DNA of 64,000 nucleotides from Ectopseudomonas alcaliphila (GCF_900101755.1 NZ_FNAE01000009.1:62001-126000), one strand, 5' to 3'. Positions 48,203-61,552 are shown, numbered from the stretch's first letter. The notes: generated by a model from the sequence alone, not told the origin. A program made the numbers and translations.

Positions 48203-49048
48203 TCAGGCAGTCTCGATTGGCGGAAAACTCTTGATCAGGTCATCCAGCTGCTTGAGCTGGGTGAGGAACGGCTCCAGCTTGTTCAGACGCAGGGCACAGG
48301 GGCCGTCGCACTTGGCGTTTTCCGGATCCGGATGGGCTTCGAGGAACAGACCCGCCAGGCCCTGGCTCATGCCGGCCTTGGCCAGGTCGGTGACCTGGGC
48401 GCGGCGGCCGCCAGCGGAGTCGGCGCGACCACCCGGCATCTGCAGGGCGTGGGTCACGTCGAAGAACACCGGGTACTCGAACTGCTTCATGATGCCGAAG
48501 CCGAGCATGTCCACCACCAGGTTGTTGTAACCGAAGGAGGAACCACGCTCGCAAAGGATCAGCTGATCGTTACCGGCCTCTTCGCACTTGGTCAGGATGT
48601 GCTTCATTTCCTGCGGAGCGAGGAACTGAGCCTTCTTGATATTGATCACAGCACCGGTCTTGGCCATGGCCACCACCAGGTCGGTCTGCCGCGAGAGGAA
48701 GGCCGGCAGCTGGATGATGTCGCACACTTCGGCCACGGCAGCTGCCTGATGCGGCTCATGGACGTCGGTGATTACCGGCACGCCGAAGGTCTTCTTCACT
48801 TCCTCGAAGATCTTCATGCCCTCTTCCAGACCCGGGCCACGGAAAGAAGTGACGGAGGAACGATTGGCCTTGTCGAAACTGGCCTTGAATACATAAGGGA
48901 TGCCGAGCTTCTCGGTCACCCGCACGTATTCCTCGCAGGCCTGCATGGCCAGGTCACGCGACTCGAGCACGTTGATGCCACCGAACAGCACGAACGGCTT
49001 GTCGTTGGCGATCTCGATGCCGCGAACCTTGATGATCTTCTGTGCCAT
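48203..49048 (-). CDS. kdsA: KDO-8-phosphate synthase KdsA
   Basis: The 281-residue enzyme condenses phosphoenolpyruvate and arabinose 5-phosphate to KDO 8-phosphate for lipopolysaccharide. Its motifs are KASFDKANRSS, GVPVITDVHEP and AQFLAPQEMKHI. The gene starts three bases after the pyrG stop, so it is read in one operon with pyrG and probably eno. Confidence 0.97.
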   Translation of the reverse strand: MAQKIIKVRGIEIANDKPFVLFGGINVLESRDLAMQACEEYVRVTEKLGIPYVFKASFDKANRSSVTSFRGPGLEEGMKIFEEVKKTFGVPVITDVHEPHQAAAVAEVCDIIQLPAFLSRQTDLVVAMAKTGAVINIKKAQFLAPQEMKHILTKCEEAGNDQLILCERGSSFGYNNLVVDMLGFGIMKQFEYPVFFDVTHALQMPGGRADSAGGRRAQVTDLAKAGMSQGLAGLFLEAHPDPENAKCDGPCALRLNKLEPFLTQLKQLDDLIKSFPPIETA

Positions 49049-49051
49049 GTT

Positions 49052-50683
49052 TCAGACCTTCTTCGCTTTCTGAGCCAGCGCGGCGTTGACGAAACCGCTG
49101 AACAGCGGGTGACCATCACGCGGCGTGGAGGTGAATTCCGGGTGGAACTGGCACGCGACGAACCACGGATGGTCCGGTGCCTCGACCACTTCGACCAACG
49201 CGCCATCGCCGGAACGACCGGTGACCTTGAGGCCAGCCTCGGTCAGTTTCGGCAGCAGGTTGTTGTTCACCTCGTAACGGTGGCGGTGACGCTCGACGAT
49301 CACGTCCTTGCCGTAGCAGTCATGCACCAGCGAACCGGCCTGCAGCTGGCAATCCTGCGCACCCAGACGCATGGTGCCGCCCAGATCGGAGCTCTCGCTG
49401 CGCTGCTCGGTGGCGCCGGTCGCGTCCTGCCATTCGGTAATCAGACCCACCACCGGATGAGCACTGGCCATGTCGAATTCGGACGAGTTGGCGTCGGTCC
49501 AACCCACGACATTGCGCGCATACTCGATCACTGCCACCTGCATGCCGAGGCAGATGCCCAGGTAAGGGATCTTGTTCTCACGGGCGTACTGCACGGTCTT
49601 GATCTTGCCTTCCACGCCACGCAGACCGAAGCCACCCGGCACCAGGATGGCGTCGACGCCTTCGAGCAGCGAGGTGCCCTGGTTCTCGATGTCTTCGGAA
49701 TCGATGTAGCGCAGGTTGACCTTGGTGCGGTTCTGGATGCCGGCGTGACTCATCGCTTCGATCAGCGACTTGTAGGCGTCCAGCAGTTCCATGTACTTGC
49801 CGACCATGGCGATGGTGACTTCTTTTTCCGGGTTGAGCTTGGCATCGACGACGCGGTCCCACTCGGACAGGTCGGCGCCGCCGCACTCCAGGCCGAAACG
49901 CTCGACGACGAAATCGTCCAGGCCCTGGGCATGCAGCACACCCGGAATCTTGTAGATGGTGTCGACGTCTTCCAGGCTGATCACCGCACGCTCTTCGACG
50001 TTGGTGAACAGGGCGATCTTGCGCCGCGAGGACACATCGATCGGGTGGTCGGAGCGGCACACCAGCACGTCAGGCTGCAGGCCGATGGAGCGCAGTTCCT
50101 TGACCGAATGCTGGGTCGGCTTGGTCTTGGTCTCACCGGCGGTGGCGATGTACGGCACCAGGGTCAGGTGCATCAGCATGGCGCGCTTGGCGCCCACTTC
50201 CACGCGCAGTTGGCGAATGGCTTCGAGGAACGGCTGCGACTCGATGTCGCCGACGGTACCGCCGATTTCCACCAGGGCCACGTCGGCATCGCCGGCACCC
50301 TTGATGATGCGACGCTTGATCTCGTCGGTGATGTGCGGAATGACCTGGATGGTCGCCCCCAGGTAGTCACCACGGCGCTCCTTGCGCAGTACGTCTTCGT
50401 ACACACGGCCGGTGGTGAAGTTGTTGCTCTTGCTCATCGTGGTGCGGATGAAGCGCTCGTAGTGGCCCAGATCGAGGTCGGTCTCGGCACCGTCGTGGGT
50501 GACGAACACCTCACCGTGCTGGAACGGGCTCATGGTGCCCGGATCGACGTTGATGTAAGGGTCCAGCTTGAGCATGGTGACCTTCAGGCCCCGCGCCTCC
50601 AGGATGGCCGCCAGTGAAGCCGAGGCGATGCCTTTCCCCAATGAAGAAACAACACCACCCGTGACGAAGATGTAGCGCGTCAT
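49052..50683 (-). CDS. pyrG: CTP synthase
   Basis: The 543-residue enzyme makes CTP from UTP, ATP and glutamine. The synthetase domain starts MTRYIFVTGGVVSSLGKGI, and the C-terminal glutamine amidotransferase has GICLGMQVAV (nucleophile Cys) and FHPEFTS (His and Glu). It is the first gene of the pyrG-kdsA unit. The 151-base gap upstream to tilS shows no gene. Confidence 0.98.
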   Translation of the reverse strand: MTRYIFVTGGVVSSLGKGIASASLAAILEARGLKVTMLKLDPYINVDPGTMSPFQHGEVFVTHDGAETDLDLGHYERFIRTTMSKSNNFTTGRVYEDVLRKERRGDYLGATIQVIPHITDEIKRRIIKGAGDADVALVEIGGTVGDIESQPFLEAIRQLRVEVGAKRAMLMHLTLVPYIATAGETKTKPTQHSVKELRSIGLQPDVLVCRSDHPIDVSSRRKIALFTNVEERAVISLEDVDTIYKIPGVLHAQGLDDFVVERFGLECGGADLSEWDRVVDAKLNPEKEVTIAMVGKYMELLDAYKSLIEAMSHAGIQNRTKVNLRYIDSEDIENQGTSLLEGVDAILVPGGFGLRGVEGKIKTVQYARENKIPYLGICLGMQVAVIEYARNVVGWTDANSSEFDMASAHPVVGLITEWQDATGATEQRSESSDLGGTMRLGAQDCQLQAGSLVHDCYGKDVIVERHRHRYEVNNNLLPKLTEAGLKVTGRSGDGALVEVVEAPDHPWFVACQFHPEFTSTPRDGHPLFSGFVNAALAQKAKKV

Positions 50684-50834
50684 GAAAAACCCTAGAAGTC
50701 TGCGTTTAAGCGGTCAGTGCCGCCGGGGAAAGCGAAGGAGCGCCATCAGTACGAACAATGGCAAGCTCGCCAAGCTCCCTGAGGGAGTCGGCAAAAGCTG
50801 TAGTAAGACGGGAGCGTAGTCTACCCGAAAGCCC

Positions 50835-52160
50835 TTACCAGCTCAAACCTTGCGCGCCGATAGGCGGCGACCAGTGCAGACGCGCCCCGCAGGCTTCGAT
50901 TTCTGACGACTGCGACAGGTTCGCCACCGCCATCAGTTCGTCGCCATCGAACAGCAGCGGCAGGCGTGGACGCGCGAATGCCGGCACCCGCAGTTCGTTG
51001 AGCAGACGCTTGAGATCGCGCCGGCCACGCCCCGGCACCTGCAGCGACTCACCACCCTGGCGGTAGCGCAAATGCCAGCGACCTTGCGGCAGCTCGCCCA
51101 GTAAATGCACACGACCATTGCCGGGAAGTTCGACCGACTCGGGAAACGCGCCACAGGGTAGATCGATTGCATCGAGCGGCTGCAGCCACTCACCACTGAG
51201 CCACCAGAGCCGACCGTCGGCACGATGCAGCTCACCATCGGCCAGTCGCCAGACTGGTGCCGCATCCAAACCAGCATCACGCAGGTCACACCAGCCCGCC
51301 CAGTGATCGCTATCAGGCATACGGCTAAGCGGCGCCAACCAATGTCGCAGCAGATTGCGCTGACGCGCACCACTCAGAGCAGTCACTGCCGACAAGTCCA
51401 GAGACGGCAGGGGCAGCCAGGGGCATGCAGAAACGCCGCGAGCACCCAGCAGATCCATCTCCGCTAACTCATCGAGCAGTTGCTGCGCTTCAGACAGATG
51501 GCTTGCGCTGCGCGCCAGACTATTCGACGCCTGCGGCCAGCGCTCAGCCAGCAGCGGCATCACCTGCCTGCGCAGGAAGTTGCGACTGAAACGCTCGTCG
51601 GCATTGCTCGGGTCCTCGATCCAAGCAAGCCCGTGGCTCTGCGCATAGGCCTGCAGCTCAGCCCGGGAACAATCGAGCAGCGGCCGAACCAGACTGCCCT
51701 GCCCCAGCGGTCGACTGGCCGGCATCGCCGCCAGCCCACGCACGCCAGCACCGCGTAATACACGAAACAGCAGCGTTTCGGCCTGATCATCGCGGTGCTG
51801 GGCACTGAGCAGCACGTCGCCCGCGCTCAGCTGCTCGCTGAAAGCCTGGTAACGCGCACGTCGCGCGGCCTGCTCGAGACTGGCCCCAGGCGTGACCTGA
51901 ACCCTGGCGACGTCGAGAGGAATGTCCAGCTGCTCGCAAACACTTGCACAATGCGCGGGCCAGGCGTTGGCCGCAGGCTGCAGCCCATGATGGACATGAA
52001 TGGCAGAAATCGGCGGCAGGCCCTCACGCCGAGCCCAGTCGGCGAGCACGTGCAGCAGCACGCTGGAATCCAGGCCACCAGAGAAGGCAACGCGCCACGC
52101 CGGGGCCGCACGCCAGGGCTGCAAGGCCTGGCGCAGGCGAAGTTCGAGAGCAGTCATCAT
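50835..52160 (-). CDS. tilS: tRNA(Ile)-lysidine synthetase TilS
   Basis: The 441-residue enzyme attaches lysine to C34 of tRNA-Ile (CAU anticodon) so it reads AUA. The PP-loop is FSGGLDSSVLLHVLA near residue 27, followed by HVHHGLQP and ISAQHRDDQAETLLFR; TilS-type C-terminal domains complete it. It lies between accA and pyrG, as in P. aeruginosa. The start is ATG 52160; a second ATG follows at once. Confidence 0.93.
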   Translation of the reverse strand: MMTALELRLRQALQPWRAAPAWRVAFSGGLDSSVLLHVLADWARREGLPPISAIHVHHGLQPAANAWPAHCASVCEQLDIPLDVARVQVTPGASLEQAARRARYQAFSEQLSAGDVLLSAQHRDDQAETLLFRVLRGAGVRGLAAMPASRPLGQGSLVRPLLDCSRAELQAYAQSHGLAWIEDPSNADERFSRNFLRRQVMPLLAERWPQASNSLARSASHLSEAQQLLDELAEMDLLGARGVSACPWLPLPSLDLSAVTALSGARQRNLLRHWLAPLSRMPDSDHWAGWCDLRDAGLDAAPVWRLADGELHRADGRLWWLSGEWLQPLDAIDLPCGAFPESVELPGNGRVHLLGELPQGRWHLRYRQGGESLQVPGRGRRDLKRLLNELRVPAFARPRLPLLFDGDELMAVANLSQSSEIEACGARLHWSPPIGAQGLSW

Positions 52161-52175
52161 TCAAGCTTAAACAAC

Positions 52176-52195
52176 AACGGGCCCGAAGGCCCGTT
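52176..52195 (-). terminator. Terminator of accA
   Basis: AACGGGCC pairs with GGCCCGTT around a four-base loop; the minus strand continues GTTGTTGTTT. It lies 20 bases after the accA stop. Confidence 0.7.
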
Positions 52196-52215
52196 GATAT
52201 ATGCGTAGAAACGAC

Positions 52216-53166
52216 TCAGGCGATGCCGTAGCTCATCAAACGGTCATAACGACGCTTGAGCAGCGCCTCGGTGTCGTGCTGCTGCAGGCTGGCCAGTTGC
52301 TTGGTCAGTTCCTGGCGGATCGACTCGGAAGCTGCTGCCGGATCACGGTGCGCGCCGCCCAGCGGCTCGCCGATCACCTGATCGACGATACCCAGATCCT
52401 TCAGACGCTCAGCGGTGATGCCCATGGCTTCAGCGGCATCTGGCGCCTTCTCGGCGGTACGCCAGAGAATCGAGGCACAACCTTCCGGCGAGATCACCGA
52501 GTAGGTGGAGTATTGCAGCATGTTCAGCTGATCGCAGACACCGATGGCCAGCGCACCGCCAGAACCACCCTCACCGATCACCGTGGCGATGATCGGAGTT
52601 TTCAGGCGCGCCATCACGCGCAGGTTCCAGGCGATAGCCTCGCTCTGACCACGCTCCTCGGCATCGATACCCGGGTAGGCACCGGGGGTGTCGATGAAGG
52701 TGAGGATCGGCATCTTGAAGCGCTCGGCCATTTCCATCAGGCGGCATGCCTTGCGATAGCCCTCAGGACGCGGCATGCCGAAGTTGCGACGCACCTTCTC
52801 GCGCACTTCACGGCCCTTCTGGTGGCCGATGATCATCACCGGCTGATCGCCCAGACGGGCAATACCGCCGACGATCGCGGCGTCGTCGGAGAAGTGGCGA
52901 TCCCCGTGCAGCTCATCGAACTCGGTGAAGATGTGCTGGATGTAATCCAGGGTGTACGGGCGGCGCGGGTGGCGTGCCAACTGCGCGATTTGCCAACTGG
53001 TCAGGTTGCCGAAGATGCTTTCGGTCAGGGTGCTGCTCTTGTCCTGCAGGCGGGCAATCTCATCGCCGATATTCAGCGAGTTGTCGTTACCAACCAGGCG
53101 TAGCTCTTCGATCTTGGCTTGCAGGTCGGCGATCGGCTGTTCGAAATCGAGGAAATTCGGGTTCAT
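52216..53166 (-). CDS. accA: Acetyl-CoA carboxylase carboxyltransferase alpha subunit
   Basis: The 316-residue subunit transfers the carboxyl group to acetyl-CoA in fatty-acid synthesis, with AccD. It has the alpha-subunit pattern: QPIADLQAKIEEL, the carboxyltransferase core with IDTPGAYPGIDAEERGQ and EGGSGGALAIGVCD. ATG 53166 (MNPNFLDF) is chosen by homology, although its ribosome site is weak; an ATG nine codons upstream exists. A perfect 9-bp inverted repeat (TCGACACCC, A, GGGTGTCGA) lies in the gap to dnaE. Confidence 0.96.
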   Translation of the reverse strand: MNPNFLDFEQPIADLQAKIEELRLVGNDNSLNIGDEIARLQDKSSTLTESIFGNLTSWQIAQLARHPRRPYTLDYIQHIFTEFDELHGDRHFSDDAAIVGGIARLGDQPVMIIGHQKGREVREKVRRNFGMPRPEGYRKACRLMEMAERFKMPILTFIDTPGAYPGIDAEERGQSEAIAWNLRVMARLKTPIIATVIGEGGSGGALAIGVCDQLNMLQYSTYSVISPEGCASILWRTAEKAPDAAEAMGITAERLKDLGIVDQVIGEPLGGAHRDPAAASESIRQELTKQLASLQQHDTEALLKRRYDRLMSYGIA

Positions 53167-53272
53167 AGTCATCCGTCTTGCGTCGACGGCCAAGTGGCCG
53201 GGGAGCTGTATCCATTAGGCGCCCTACCTTAAGGGATAGGACGCAGCGGGTCGACACCCAGGGTGTCGATGC

Positions 53273-53298
53273 CAACACAAAGGGGGAATTCCCCCTCT
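53273..53298 (-). terminator. Terminator of dnaE
   Basis: The palindrome AGGGGGAATTCCCCCT (53281..53296) is followed on the minus strand by TTTGTGTTG. It lies just after the dnaE stop and before the accA leader. Confidence 0.65.
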
Positions 53299-53302
53299 CG
53301 CA

Positions 53303-56833
<3,531 letters not shown>

Positions 56834-56922
56834 GGGCGGCCTTGCAGGTGAAAACGACAAAGCGCGGATTGTAGCCTAAGAGGGTCTGGCTGAGGGCCAG
56901 AGCTTCAACAGGTGTGGCATTT

Positions 56923-56944
56923 CCCGGATTGCATCCGGGCTACG
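56923..56944. repeat. Single REP-type palindrome beside the rnhB stop codon
   Basis: CCCGGATTGCATCCGGGCTA with CG is the same class as the pair at 41761. It lies three bases from the rnhB stop codon, in the gap between dnaE and rnhB. Confidence 0.7.
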
Positions 56945-56947
56945 CGG

Positions 56948-57547
56948 CTACACGCCTTCCAGCAAGGCACGCACCGGAGCGAAGGAACGCCGATGAATCG
57001 GCGTGGGCCCGAGACGTATCAGCGCTTCGAGATGAACGGGCGTGGGGTAGCCCTTGTGACCGGCGATGCCATAACCGGGATAGAGACGATCCATCTCGAG
57101 CATCTCGCGGTCGCGACTGACCTTGGCCAGGATCGAAGCCGCGGCGATGGCCGGCACCCGGCTGTCGCCCTTGACCACCGGGGCGCTCGGCACCGCCAGT
57201 TTCGGGCACCGATTGCCGTCGATCAGCGCCAGTTTCGGCGTCACGCTCAGCCCTTCGACCGCGCGCTGCATCGCCAGCATGGTGGCATGCAGGATATTCA
57301 GTTGGTCGATCTCCTCCACCTCGGCGCGGGCGATGCACCAGGCCAGAGCCTTTTCGCGAATCTCGTCGAACAGCGCTTCACGGCGCGCCTCGGAGAGTTT
57401 CTTCGAGTCGTTCAGACCAATGATCGGCCGAGCGGGATCAAGAATCACCGCCGCCGTGACCACGGCACCGCAGAGGGGGCCACGGCCAACTTCATCGACG
57501 CCGGCCACCAGCTCTTCAACCAAAGTGAAGTCGAGCCCCAGCTGCAT
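56948..57547 (-). CDS. rnhB: Ribonuclease HII
   Basis: The 199-residue enzyme cuts RNA in RNA-DNA hybrids and single ribonucleotides in DNA. Catalytic residues are in AGVDEVGRGPLCGAVV (Asp-Glu) and LIDGNRCPKL, with LNDSKKLS and AAASILAKVSRDREM also present. Its start overlaps the lpxB stop (TGATG). It is the last gene of the lpx cluster. Confidence 0.96.
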   Translation of the reverse strand: MQLGLDFTLVEELVAGVDEVGRGPLCGAVVTAAVILDPARPIIGLNDSKKLSEARREALFDEIREKALAWCIARAEVEEIDQLNILHATMLAMQRAVEGLSVTPKLALIDGNRCPKLAVPSAPVVKGDSRVPAIAAASILAKVSRDREMLEMDRLYPGYGIAGHKGYPTPVHLEALIRLGPTPIHRRSFAPVRALLEGV

Positions 57548-58680
57548 CAGGCGCGTCCAGCCAGTTTGAGCACAGCCTCGGCCGCCGACACCGAAGCATC
57601 GCGACGCAGTGCACGGTGAATCACGTCGAAGCCTTCGGTTTGCACTTGCCCACCGTCGATCAGCGGCGCCACCGCCTGGGCCAAAGCCTCAGGCGTCGCT
57701 GCATCCTGAATAAGCTCAGGCACCAGCAGACGCTCGGCCAGCAGATTAGGCAGCGAAATATAGGGGCTTTTGACCAGGCGCTTGAGAATGCGATAGGTCA
57801 GCGGCGCCACACGATACGCCACCACCATCGGTCGCTTGTACAGCAGCGCTTCCAGGGTCGCGGTCCCCGACGCGATCAGCACCGCATCGCAGGCAGCCAA
57901 GGCCTCATGGGAACGGCCATTGAGCAGTGTCAGCGGCAGATCACGCCCGGCCAGCATCTGTTCCAGCTGCTCGCGACGCTCGGGCGTGGCGCAAGGCAGC
58001 AGGAAGCGAATACCGGGGCGCAGTGCGCGCAGACGAATCGCCGCATCAAGAAACAGCTCACCGAGACGTGCGACTTCACCGCCACGACTGCCAGGCATCA
58101 AGGCTACCACCGGCTCATCCTGCGGCAGATCCAACGCCTCGCGTGCGGCAGCACGATCAGCCTGCTGAGGAATGGCATCGGCCAGCGGATGCCCCACGAA
58201 ACGCACTGGCACCTGATGCTCGTCGTAGAACTGCGCTTCGAACGGGAACAGCGTCAACATCAGGTCGCAGGCTTCACGAATCTTCAGCACGCGCTTCTGC
58301 CGCCAGGCCCAGACCGAGGGGCTGACGTAGTGCACGGTCTTGATGCCGGCACGGCGCAGCCTGAGCTCCAGGCCCAGGTTGAAATCGGGGGCATCGATGC
58401 CGATGAACACGTCCGGTTTGGCAGCGATCAGGTCGCGAGCCAGTTGACGACGGCGGCCGAGCAGCTCGAACAGACGACCCAGCACCTCGACCAGGCCCAT
58501 CACGGCCAGACGCTCCATCGGGAAGTAGGATTTCAGGCCCTCGGCTTCCATGCGCGCACCACCAACACCGATGAACTCGGCATCCGGATAGCGCTGCTTG
58601 ATGGCCTGCATCAGGCCGCAACCGAGGATGTCACCGGACGCCTCACCGGCGACCAGTGCGACGCGAATAGGTCTGCTCAT
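57547..58680 (-). CDS. lpxB: Lipid-A-disaccharide synthase LpxB
   Basis: The 377-residue glycosyltransferase joins UDP-2,3-diacylglucosamine and lipid X to the lipid A disaccharide on the inner membrane. It has VALVAGEASGDILGCGLM at the start and MPGSRGGEVARLG in the middle, as in the family. The gap to lpxA is five bases, and the stop overlaps rnhB. It is one unit with lpxA, fabZ and lpxD. Confidence 0.97.
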   Translation of the reverse strand: MSRPIRVALVAGEASGDILGCGLMQAIKQRYPDAEFIGVGGARMEAEGLKSYFPMERLAVMGLVEVLGRLFELLGRRRQLARDLIAAKPDVFIGIDAPDFNLGLELRLRRAGIKTVHYVSPSVWAWRQKRVLKIREACDLMLTLFPFEAQFYDEHQVPVRFVGHPLADAIPQQADRAAAREALDLPQDEPVVALMPGSRGGEVARLGELFLDAAIRLRALRPGIRFLLPCATPERREQLEQMLAGRDLPLTLLNGRSHEALAACDAVLIASGTATLEALLYKRPMVVAYRVAPLTYRILKRLVKSPYISLPNLLAERLLVPELIQDAATPEALAQAVAPLIDGGQVQTEGFDVIHRALRRDASVSAAEAVLKLAGRA

Positions 58681-58685
58681 AAGAA

Positions 58686-59462
58686 TCAGCGGGTGATGCC
58701 GCGCGTGGAGGCCTGAATCGAATCACGGAAAATCGCCACTTCCGGGAACTGAGCAGCAGACTCGGCCAGCTCGGTCAGTGCCTGCTCGACGGTCAGCCCC
58801 TGGCGATAAACCAGCTTGTAGCCTTTGCGCAACGCGGCGATGGCCTCGGCAGAGAAACCACGACGACGCATGCCCTCGAAGTTCATGCTACGCGCCTCGG
58901 CCGGGTTACCGAACACGGTAACGAAAGCCGGCACATCCTTGCCAATCGCGGTACCCATGCCCGAGAAGCTGTGCGCACCAATGCGGCAGAACTGATGCAC
59001 CAGGGTGTAACCGGACAGAATCGCCCAGTCGTCGACCCAGACATGCCCGGCCAGCGCAGTGTTGTTGACCAGAATGCAATGGTTACCGATCACGCTGTCA
59101 TGGCCGATATGGGCATAGGCCATGATCAGGTTGTGATCGCCAAGGGTGGTTTCGCTGCGATCCTGCACGGTGCCACGGTGGATGGTGACGCCTTCGCGAA
59201 TCGTGTTGTGATCGCCGATCACCAGGCGAGTTAGCTCGCCCTTGTATTTCAGGTCCGGCGTATCTTCACCGATCGAGGAAAACTGGTAGATGCGGTTGTG
59301 CTTGCCGATCACCGTCGGTCCTTTGAGCACTACGTGCGGACCGATGACTGTACCCTCGCCGATTTCCACATCGGCCCCGACAATGCTCCACGGGCCAACG
59401 ACGACGTCGTCAGCCAATCTGGCACTGGGGTCGATGATCGCGCGGGGGTCAATCAAACTCAT
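58686..59462 (-). CDS. lpxA: UDP-N-acetylglucosamine acyltransferase LpxA
   Basis: The 258-residue enzyme catalyses the first step of lipid A synthesis. Left-handed beta-helix hexapeptides run from about residue 5 to 185 (for example ADDVVVGPWSIVG and LIMAYAHIGHDSVIG, with the catalytic His in YAHIGHD). A helical C-terminal domain follows. The start overlaps the fabZ stop by four bases (ATGA). Confidence 0.97.
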   Translation of the reverse strand: MSLIDPRAIIDPSARLADDVVVGPWSIVGADVEIGEGTVIGPHVVLKGPTVIGKHNRIYQFSSIGEDTPDLKYKGELTRLVIGDHNTIREGVTIHRGTVQDRSETTLGDHNLIMAYAHIGHDSVIGNHCILVNNTALAGHVWVDDWAILSGYTLVHQFCRIGAHSFSGMGTAIGKDVPAFVTVFGNPAEARSMNFEGMRRRGFSAEAIAALRKGYKLVYRQGLTVEQALTELAESAAQFPEVAIFRDSIQASTRGITR

Positions 59463-59899
59463 AGCTTGCGTTCCGCACAGATGATTTCAGCGGCGCAGAC
59501 TTCCTTGCCATCGACAGTGGCGCGGCACTCGAATTTCCAGATGCTGCGACGGTCGCTCAGGTACTTGGCTTCCAGGGTCAGCTGGTCGCCTGGCAGCACC
59601 GGCGAGCGGAAGCGCAGCTTGTCCGAACCGACGAAGTAATAAAGCGTGCCATCGGCTGGCTTCACACCCATCATCTTGAAGCCGAGGATACCGGCAGCCT
59701 GGGCCATGGCCTCGATGATCAACACGCCCGGCATGATCGGGTGCTCGGGGAAGTGTCCGTTGAAAAACGGCTCATTGATGCTGACATTCTTATAGGCGCG
59801 AATCTGCTTGCCTTCGACGTCCAGGTCCACCACGCGATCCACCAGCAGGAACGGATAGCGGTGCGGCAAATATTCACGAATTTCGTTGATGTCCATCAT
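59459..59899 (-). CDS. fabZ: 3-hydroxyacyl-ACP dehydratase FabZ
   Basis: The 146-residue enzyme removes water from beta-hydroxyacyl-ACP in fatty-acid synthesis. Catalytic His and Glu are in NGHFPEHPIMPGVLIIEAMAQ; it starts MMDINEIREYLPHRYPFLLV. It shares the substrate pool with LpxA and LpxD, and lies between them, so competition for hydroxyacyl-ACP and co-expression are linked. It lies 47 bases after the lpxD stop. Confidence 0.97.
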   Translation of the reverse strand: MMDINEIREYLPHRYPFLLVDRVVDLDVEGKQIRAYKNVSINEPFFNGHFPEHPIMPGVLIIEAMAQAAGILGFKMMGVKPADGTLYYFVGSDKLRFRSPVLPGDQLTLEAKYLSDRRSIWKFECRATVDGKEVCAAEIICAERKL

Positions 59900-59946
59900 G
59901 TCCGGTTAAGCCTGTAAGAAAAGAAAAGAGCACGGGCACGCCGCGC

Positions 59947-61002
59947 TCAGGCATCAGATGAGACGTTTGCCGCTTGGGTCACGGCGGCCAGCTGTTTTTC
60001 CAGCTCACGCAGTCGCTTGGCCATCTCGTCCAACTGACGAATACGGGCTGCACTCTTCTTCCACTCGCCCGCCGGTTGCATGGCAGTACCTGAAGAATAG
60101 GCGCCCGGCTCGGTGATCGAACGGGTCACCATGGTCATGCCGGTGACGAACACGTTGTCGCACACCTCGATATGACCAACCATCCCAACACCGCCGGCGA
60201 TCATGCAGTTCTTGCCGATCTTGGTACTCCCGGAAATACCGCAGCAGCCAGCCATGGCAGTGTTGTCACCGATCTGCACGTTGTGCGCGATCATGATCTG
60301 GTTATCCAGTTTCACGCCATTACCGATCAAGGTATCGGACAGCGCACCGCGATCGACCGTGGTATTGGCACCGATCTCGACGTCATCGCCGATGGTCACC
60401 CCACCAATCTGCGCGATCTTCTGCCAGACGCCCTTCTCGTTGGCGAAACCGAAGCCTTCGCCACCGATCACCGCGCCGGACTGGATCACCACACGTTTGC
60501 CGATCTGCACATCGTGGTACAGCGTCACGCGTGGGGCCAGCCAGCCGCCATCACCAACCACGCTACGCGCACCGACCACGCAATGCGCACCGATGCTGAC
60601 TTCTGCGCCGATACGCGCACCACGTTCGATGACCGCAAAGGCGCCGATACTAGCGCTCGGATCGACCTGAGCATCTTCGGCGACCTGGGCGGTAGCATGG
60701 ATACCCGGCGCAGCCTTGGGCTTGCGATCGAACACATGCGAAAGCTGGGCATAAGCCAGGTAAGGGTTGGCAACGATCAAGGCATCGCCAGCGTAGCCTT
60801 CGGCATCAGCTGCGGTCAGCAGCACAGCACCGGCCTGGGTCTGCTCCAGGAACTTGCGGTACTGGGCGTTGGCCAGGAAGCTCAACTGTTCGGGCCTGGC
60901 CTCCTGTAAGGTGGCCAGGCCCGTGATGACCTTAGCTTCGGCGCCACGCAAGGTGGCGCCCAGGCGCTCGGCCAATTGGCCGAGGGTAAATGTCACAGTC
61001 AT
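59947..61002 (-). CDS. lpxD: UDP-3-O-acylglucosamine N-acyltransferase LpxD
   Basis: The 351-residue enzyme adds the second acyl chain in lipid A synthesis. An N-terminal uridine-binding domain is followed by hexapeptide repeats from about residue 100 (ASIGAFAVIERGARIGAEV). GDNTAMAGCCGISGST and AHNVQIGDN carry the catalytic His region, and the C-terminal helix ends in a coiled tail. It lies three bases after ompH, in the bamA-ompH-lpxD order. Confidence 0.97.
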   Translation of the reverse strand: MTVTFTLGQLAERLGATLRGAEAKVITGLATLQEARPEQLSFLANAQYRKFLEQTQAGAVLLTAADAEGYAGDALIVANPYLAYAQLSHVFDRKPKAAPGIHATAQVAEDAQVDPSASIGAFAVIERGARIGAEVSIGAHCVVGARSVVGDGGWLAPRVTLYHDVQIGKRVVIQSGAVIGGEGFGFANEKGVWQKIAQIGGVTIGDDVEIGANTTVDRGALSDTLIGNGVKLDNQIMIAHNVQIGDNTAMAGCCGISGSTKIGKNCMIAGGVGMVGHIEVCDNVFVTGMTMVTRSITEPGAYSSGTAMQPAGEWKKSAARIRQLDEMAKRLRELEKQLAAVTQAANVSSDA

Positions 61003-61004
61003 GC

Positions 61005-61508
61005 TTAACGCATCTGATTCATGCGCTCGATGACCTGGCGAGTGATGTCGTACTGAGGTTTGACATCGATCACCGCACCGCGCTCGAGCACCAGGTCGAA
61101 GTTACCGTTCTTGATCACTTCTTCGACGGCCTTGTCCAGGTTCGGCTTCAGCTTGGCCAACATTTCACGATCAGCGACGGCCTTGGCTTCGTTCAGTTCC
61201 TTGGACTGGAACTGGAAGTCACGGGCCTTCTGCTTGAACTCGAGCTCAAGGCGCTCGCGCTCGGCCTGCTGCATCTTATCGCCATCCTTGACCATACGAT
61301 CCTGGATGCGCTTGGCGTCACTCTCCAGGGTCTTGAGCTTGTTCAACTGCGGGCCGAATTTCTTCTCGGCATCAACGGCGTAGCGCTTGGCCGCATCCGA
61401 CTCGAGCAGGGCCATCTGATAGTTCAGCACGGCCACCTTCATCTCGGCGAACGCCGGAGTGGCGATCAGGGCGGCGGTGAACAGAACCAGTTGAGTCAAC
61501 TTACGCAC
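61005..61508 (-). CDS. ompH: OmpH/Skp-family periplasmic chaperone
   Basis: The 167-residue protein has a signal peptide (VRKLTQLVLFTAALIATPAFA) and a coiled-coil body with the long helical hairpins of Skp (AVDAEKKFGPQLNKLKTL, MQQAERERLELEFKQKARD). Skp holds unfolded outer-membrane proteins for BamA, the next gene upstream. The start is GTG 61508, with GGAGTGCATT before it; the longer ATG frame to 61526 is less likely. Confidence 0.92.
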   Translation of the reverse strand: MRKLTQLVLFTAALIATPAFAEMKVAVLNYQMALLESDAAKRYAVDAEKKFGPQLNKLKTLESDAKRIQDRMVKDGDKMQQAERERLELEFKQKARDFQFQSKELNEAKAVADREMLAKLKPNLDKAVEEVIKNGNFDLVLERGAVIDVKPQYDITRQVIERMNQMR

Positions 61509-61552
61509 AATGCACTCCTGCAACAAAACTGTTGGCTTTCTGTGAAACGAAC